Of a stretch of DNA of 44,149 bases, positions 41,754-44,149 are shown in pieces. The stretch's first letter is position 1. Every line of letters begins with the position of its first letter. Below the pieces are notes generated by a model. The model saw only the letters and a program-made list of their open reading frames with translations, ran no database searches and was not told the DNA's origin. Both the position numbers and the translations under genes were made by a program. The stretch is from an uncultured Spirochaetaceae bacterium (GTDB taxonomy: Bacteria > Spirochaetota > Spirochaetia > Treponematales > Treponemataceae), in contig CADBBB010000018.1 in assembly GCA_902792795.1 (NCBI GenBank), positions 1 to 44,149 of the forward strand. Reading direction: 5' to 3'.

Positions 41754-41918
41754 AAAAATAAAAACGCTTCCGGTCGCGGCTGCGACTGACGAAACCGCTT
41801 GATATCGGCACTACACACATTTTGCGCTTGAAACTATCAAACGCTGCCGCTTGCGCGGCAGGCGCAAAATGAGTGTTTTCGCCGGCCGCCCCGCTCCCTC
41901 GCGCGTTTTTATTTTTTT
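41752..41918. repeat. Inverted-repeat element C
   Basis: 167 bp with 16 bp perfect terminal inverted repeats (41752-41767 AAAAAAATAAAAACGC; 41903-41918 its complement). Inside: ACAC..ATTTTGCGC (41813-41828) with GCGCAAAAT..TGT, and CTGCCGC/GCGGCAG at its core. The left end starts in the stop codon of permease 2 (GCGTAAAAAAA, also the left end of element B). The interior is unlike A and B. Confidence 0.7.
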
Positions 41919-41941
41919 CACAACAACATAGGAGGAATGGA

Positions 41942-42841
41942 ATGAACGAAAAACCCTTGCCGCCGTGGGCGGACAAAATGCCGGAAGGCGCCTTTATCTC
42001 GTGGGAACCGACGTACAAAGTCGGCGAATACTTCAATAACTTTCACAAGGATCGTTTTGACTGCGAGCCTTTTGGCGCGGAAAAATTTTCCGGAATGGAC
42101 TATTATTTTTACGACCCCACGGAACACGGCTGGGACAAAGACAAGACATATCCGTTGATTCTTTTTATGCACGGCTATACAAACGCTCTTTTTGGAGAAA
42201 CCTGCATAAATTACACGGGAGCGGAATTCTATTCCAAAGAGGAATACCAAAAAGCGCTTGGCGGCGCCTTCCTTCTTATTCCTATTGCAAACGAGCGAAA
42301 GGACGCGAACGGAAAATGCGTCGGAAGCTGGGACGACTCTTACCTAAAGCCGGTTCTTGCCCTTGCGAGCGAGTTTGAAAAAAAGCATGCTTCCGGCCGC
42401 GTTTCAAAAAAAGCGGTGATGGGCTCTTCCAGCGGAGCCGACATGTGCTTTAAGCTGGAAGAAACGAACCCCAAATTTTTTGACATAATGGTGACGATTG
42501 GCTCCGCAAAGCTTCCCGACGACACTGTTTTGGAACGCTACGAAAAAAACGGCTTGCGCTTTTTCTTTGCCTTGGCAAAGCATGACGAGCTTTGCGACTT
42601 TGAAAAGGAAATCGCTCCCCGACTTGAGCGCCTAAAAAAATTGAAGGGCTGCCATGCCTTTACCCCTGAATGGATTTACAACGGCGACGGCGGAATCGCT
42701 TCGATAAACTTTGGCTTTGAGATGGGCCAGCACTGCCTTGTGAATCCAATGCACTGCAACCTTATGTACGACGACGGACGCGCCATGTACAAAGAGCTTC
42801 CAAACGGAGTGACAGGCTGGCTAAAATCTTGCCTTGCATAA
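41942..42841 (+). CDS. CE1/PHB-depolymerase-like esterase
   Basis: 299 residues from ATG 41942 with AGGAGG 7 nt before it; an upstream frame running through element C is rejected. No signal peptide. YPLILFMHGYTNALFGE (oxyanion region), AVMGSSSGADMCFKLEE (nucleophile G-S-S-S-G), ALAKHDELCDFEKEI (acid, HD-E) and FEMGQHCLVNPMHCN (His). Probably a carbohydrate or feruloyl-type esterase acting in the cytoplasm on imported products; substrate unknown. Confidence 0.75.
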   Translation: MNEKPLPPWADKMPEGAFISWEPTYKVGEYFNNFHKDRFDCEPFGAEKFSGMDYYFYDPTEHGWDKDKTYPLILFMHGYTNALFGETCINYTGAEFYSKEEYQKALGGAFLLIPIANERKDANGKCVGSWDDSYLKPVLALASEFEKKHASGRVSKKAVMGSSSGADMCFKLEETNPKFFDIMVTIGSAKLPDDTVLERYEKNGLRFFFALAKHDELCDFEKEIAPRLERLKKLKGCHAFTPEWIYNGDGGIASINFGFEMGQHCLVNPMHCNLMYDDGRAMYKELPNGVTGWLKSCLA

Positions 42842-42863
42842 CTCGCGCGAATGGCGCTAGAAT
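42834..42863 (+). promoter_or_regulatory. Promoter of nudC
   Basis: TTGCAT, 18 nt, TAGAAT, then 6 nt and ATG. The -35 overlaps the end of the esterase gene. No Shine-Dalgarno. Confidence 0.6.
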
Positions 42864-42869
42864 AACCGC

Positions 42870-43769
42870 ATGCCAATACTAGACCAAACAAACGGCGCGG
42901 ACTTTGCGCAAGCCCAAAAAGCGGCGGCCGCCCATTACATTTTTTGCGACCGGGACATTCTTCTTGCAAACGGAGCGCTTCCAGACAAAGATTTTTTTGA
43001 CGCCTTTGTCGTCCAGCAAAAAGCGGCTGGGAACCTTGACCGCCTGATTTGCGAAGCGCCGCAAAACTATGCCGCCGCGAAAATCGCGCGCCGCCCCGAC
43101 AGTTTTAGTCAGTCCGCGCCTTCTAGTCAGTCCGAAAATTCCTCGCAAGCACAAAAAGCCGCGCTTTCTGGCCAGCCCGACAGTTTTAGTCAACCATACG
43201 CCTTCATCCCCCTGCGCGAATTTGTCGCCGAAAATCCGACGCTCGCCCCAGCCGCGATGCGCGCAAAGGGCATTTTGTTTTGGCGCGACACATACCGCCA
43301 CTGCCCCAAATGCGGCGGCGTTTTTTCAAACGACAAGGACGAGACGGCGCTTCTTTGCCCGGAATGTTCCTTCAAACTTTATCCAAGAATCGAGCCCTGC
43401 GTAATCGTTTTGATTCGCCGCGGCGACGAAATCCTTTTGGCGATGGACAAAAAACGCGGAACAAAATTTTATTCATGCCTCGCGGGCTTTATGGAATTGG
43501 GAGAGTCCGCGATTCAAGCGGTCCAGCGCGAAGTAAAAGAAGAAGTTGGAATCGAAATAAAAAACATAAAGGCCGTGGGAAGCCAAAGCTGGCCCTTCCC
43601 CGACCAGCTTATGTTGGCCTTTACTGCGGAATGGCAGAGCGGCGACTTGGTCTTGCAGGAATCGGAAATCGCGGACGCGCGCTGGTTCAAAGCCGACCAG
43701 CTTCCGCCGCCCGAACAACTTCCGGGCCGCGGGTCAGTCGCCTGGAATTTAATTCACGACAAATTTTAG
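42870..43769 (+). CDS. nudC: NAD+ diphosphatase / deNADding Nudix hydrolase
   Basis: 299 residues. Zinc ribbon CPKCGG...CPEC about 149-170, Nudix box GFMELGESAIQAVQREVKEEVGIE about 208-230, and the NudC-specific SQSWPFPDQLM just after it (usual SQPWPFP). Hydrolyses NAD(H) and removes NAD caps from RNA 5' ends. Residues about 70-112 are an insertion rich in Ser/Gln with PDSFSQ twice, from a 17 bp DNA repeat at 43095 and 43176. Predicted leaderless. Confidence 0.9.
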   Translation: MPILDQTNGADFAQAQKAAAAHYIFCDRDILLANGALPDKDFFDAFVVQQKAAGNLDRLICEAPQNYAAAKIARRPDSFSQSAPSSQSENSSQAQKAALSGQPDSFSQPYAFIPLREFVAENPTLAPAAMRAKGILFWRDTYRHCPKCGGVFSNDKDETALLCPECSFKLYPRIEPCVIVLIRRGDEILLAMDKKRGTKFYSCLAGFMELGESAIQAVQREVKEEVGIEIKNIKAVGSQSWPFPDQLMLAFTAEWQSGDLVLQESEIADARWFKADQLPPPEQLPGRGSVAWNLIHDKF

Positions 43770-43787
43770 CGGCCACTGCTGTCATGT

Positions 43788-43853
43788 TATGTCGCAGCGC
43801 TCCATTTTGATATAGGAAGCGATTCAACTGCGCTCTCACGAGCGCGGTCAATC
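43788..43853 (+). repeat. 65 bp hairpin repeat, copy 2
   Basis: 66 bp matching 9512-9576. Stem ACTGCGCTC-TCAC-GAGCGCGGT here; ACTGCCCGC-TCTC-GCGGGCGGG there. 18 nt past the nudC stop, as copy 1 is just past the DUF456 stop. A second hairpin (CGGG..ATGACGC-GAA-GCGTCAT..CCCG, 43853-43881) follows at once. Confidence 0.65.
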
Positions 43854-43903
43854 GGGCAATGACGCGAAGCGTCATAACCCGAACATCTTTCCGCAAAAGA
43901 TTG

Positions 43904-44149
43904 TCACTTCCCCAGAATCGTAAGCCTCAGTATGTCAGCAAACTTACCGACATCCACACTCTTTCTCACGGCATCAATGCAAGAAGCGTCAATCTTTATC
44001 GTCGCATACTTTTTTAGATAATTATAATTTATGTCAAAAGACGGGCTAAAAGATTTTGCGTATGCGGTTCTGATTTTCTCCGGCAGAGATTTTTTTTCTT
44101 CCGCGCGCTTGTTCCCAATTAAAAAAGATTTTCCGTTGTCAAAAATTGG
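43904..44149 (-). CDS. C-terminal part of an unidentified protein, possibly HipA-like kinase
   Basis: 81 residues, open to the right edge, stop TGA at 43904-43906. Begins PIFDNGKSFLIGNKRAEEKK and continues LPEKIRTAYAKSFSPSFDINYNYLKKYATIKIDASCIDAVRKSV to a plain end. P-I-F-D-N-G-x-S is the metal-binding segment that follows the catalytic loop in HipA-type kinases, with about 75 residues after it, which would fit a short version. One motif only, so this is tentative. Codon use and GC content look lower than in its neighbours. Confidence 0.4.
   Translation of the reverse strand, partial: PIFDNGKSFLIGNKRAEEKKSLPEKIRTAYAKSFSPSFDINYNYLKKYATIKIDASCIDAVRKSVDVGKFADILRLTILGK

Noticed and set aside
41873..41941. 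N-terminal extension of the esterase through element C
   Set aside because: AGGAGG precedes ATG 41942 and the extension is translated repeat.

Overview
The window reads as the chromosome of a Treponema-like, host-associated spirochaete. Evidence: a double-Cache chemoreceptor, a BspA-type leucine-rich-repeat protein, a GH94 phosphorylase, a lysine-rich histone H1-like protein, several small lipoproteins and beta-barrel proteins, and a strong preference for GGA/GAA/AAG codons with GC-rich third positions. The genus is an inference; no rRNA is present. Both ends cut through genes on the minus strand.

Layout. 1-7.1 kb: partial Ppx/GppA phosphatase, MGH1/GH63-like glycosidase, OmpA-family lipid- or wall-linked protein, chemoreceptor, MATE exporter. 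7.1-10.2 kb: a dispersed palindromic repeat, an operon of Y-family polymerase + YolD-like protein + DUF456 membrane protein, then a tRNA locus (Asp, Pro, and a truncated Pro 3' end) and a candidate small RNA. 10.2-15.1 kb: DtxR-type regulator, MazG, alpha/beta hydrolase, S41 peptidase lipoprotein, beta-barrel protein. 15.2-21.5 kb: a DUF1508 x2 + histone-like fusion, GH94 phosphorylase, a stand-alone AMP-binding fragment, a cytoplasmic LRR protein and a DUF4177-like small protein. 21.5-32.6 kb: pth and aroA (divergent, sharing one -35 box), MarR, a giant TPR protein with LamG/FnIII partner, uvrC, a second copy of the palindromic repeat, an AEC permease and a secreted YD-like repeat protein. 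32.6-38.1 kb: purE-purF-purM-purN operon ending in a translationally coupled lipoprotein with a permuted papain-like (His then Cys) signature, and an SDR. 38.1-44.1 kb: a compact candidate type I toxin-antitoxin locus, LysR, an ABC exporter whose ATPase has lost its 5' end, a CE1-like esterase, nudC, and the end of a possibly HipA-like gene.

Themes. (1) Promoters are legible: TTGACA/TTGCAA - 17 nt - TATNNT, and in seven genes the -10 hexamer ends exactly 6 nt before ATG with no Shine-Dalgarno, which predicts leaderless mRNAs; genes with longer leaders have good GGAGG sites. (2) Intergenic gaps are populated by structured repeats: a ~160 bp palindromic element in two copies whose terminal stems differ but stay complementary, a third element with 16 bp terminal inverted repeats, a 65 bp hairpin repeat in two copies with compensatory stem changes, and twin hairpins; four of these begin inside a stop codon. 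(3) The most system-like locus is 38.19-38.48 kb: a 25-residue hydrophobic peptide with strong SD, a bidirectional terminator, and a consensus antisense promoter, bounded by long inverted repeats. All of these are readings of sequence only; no alignment, folding or database search was run.
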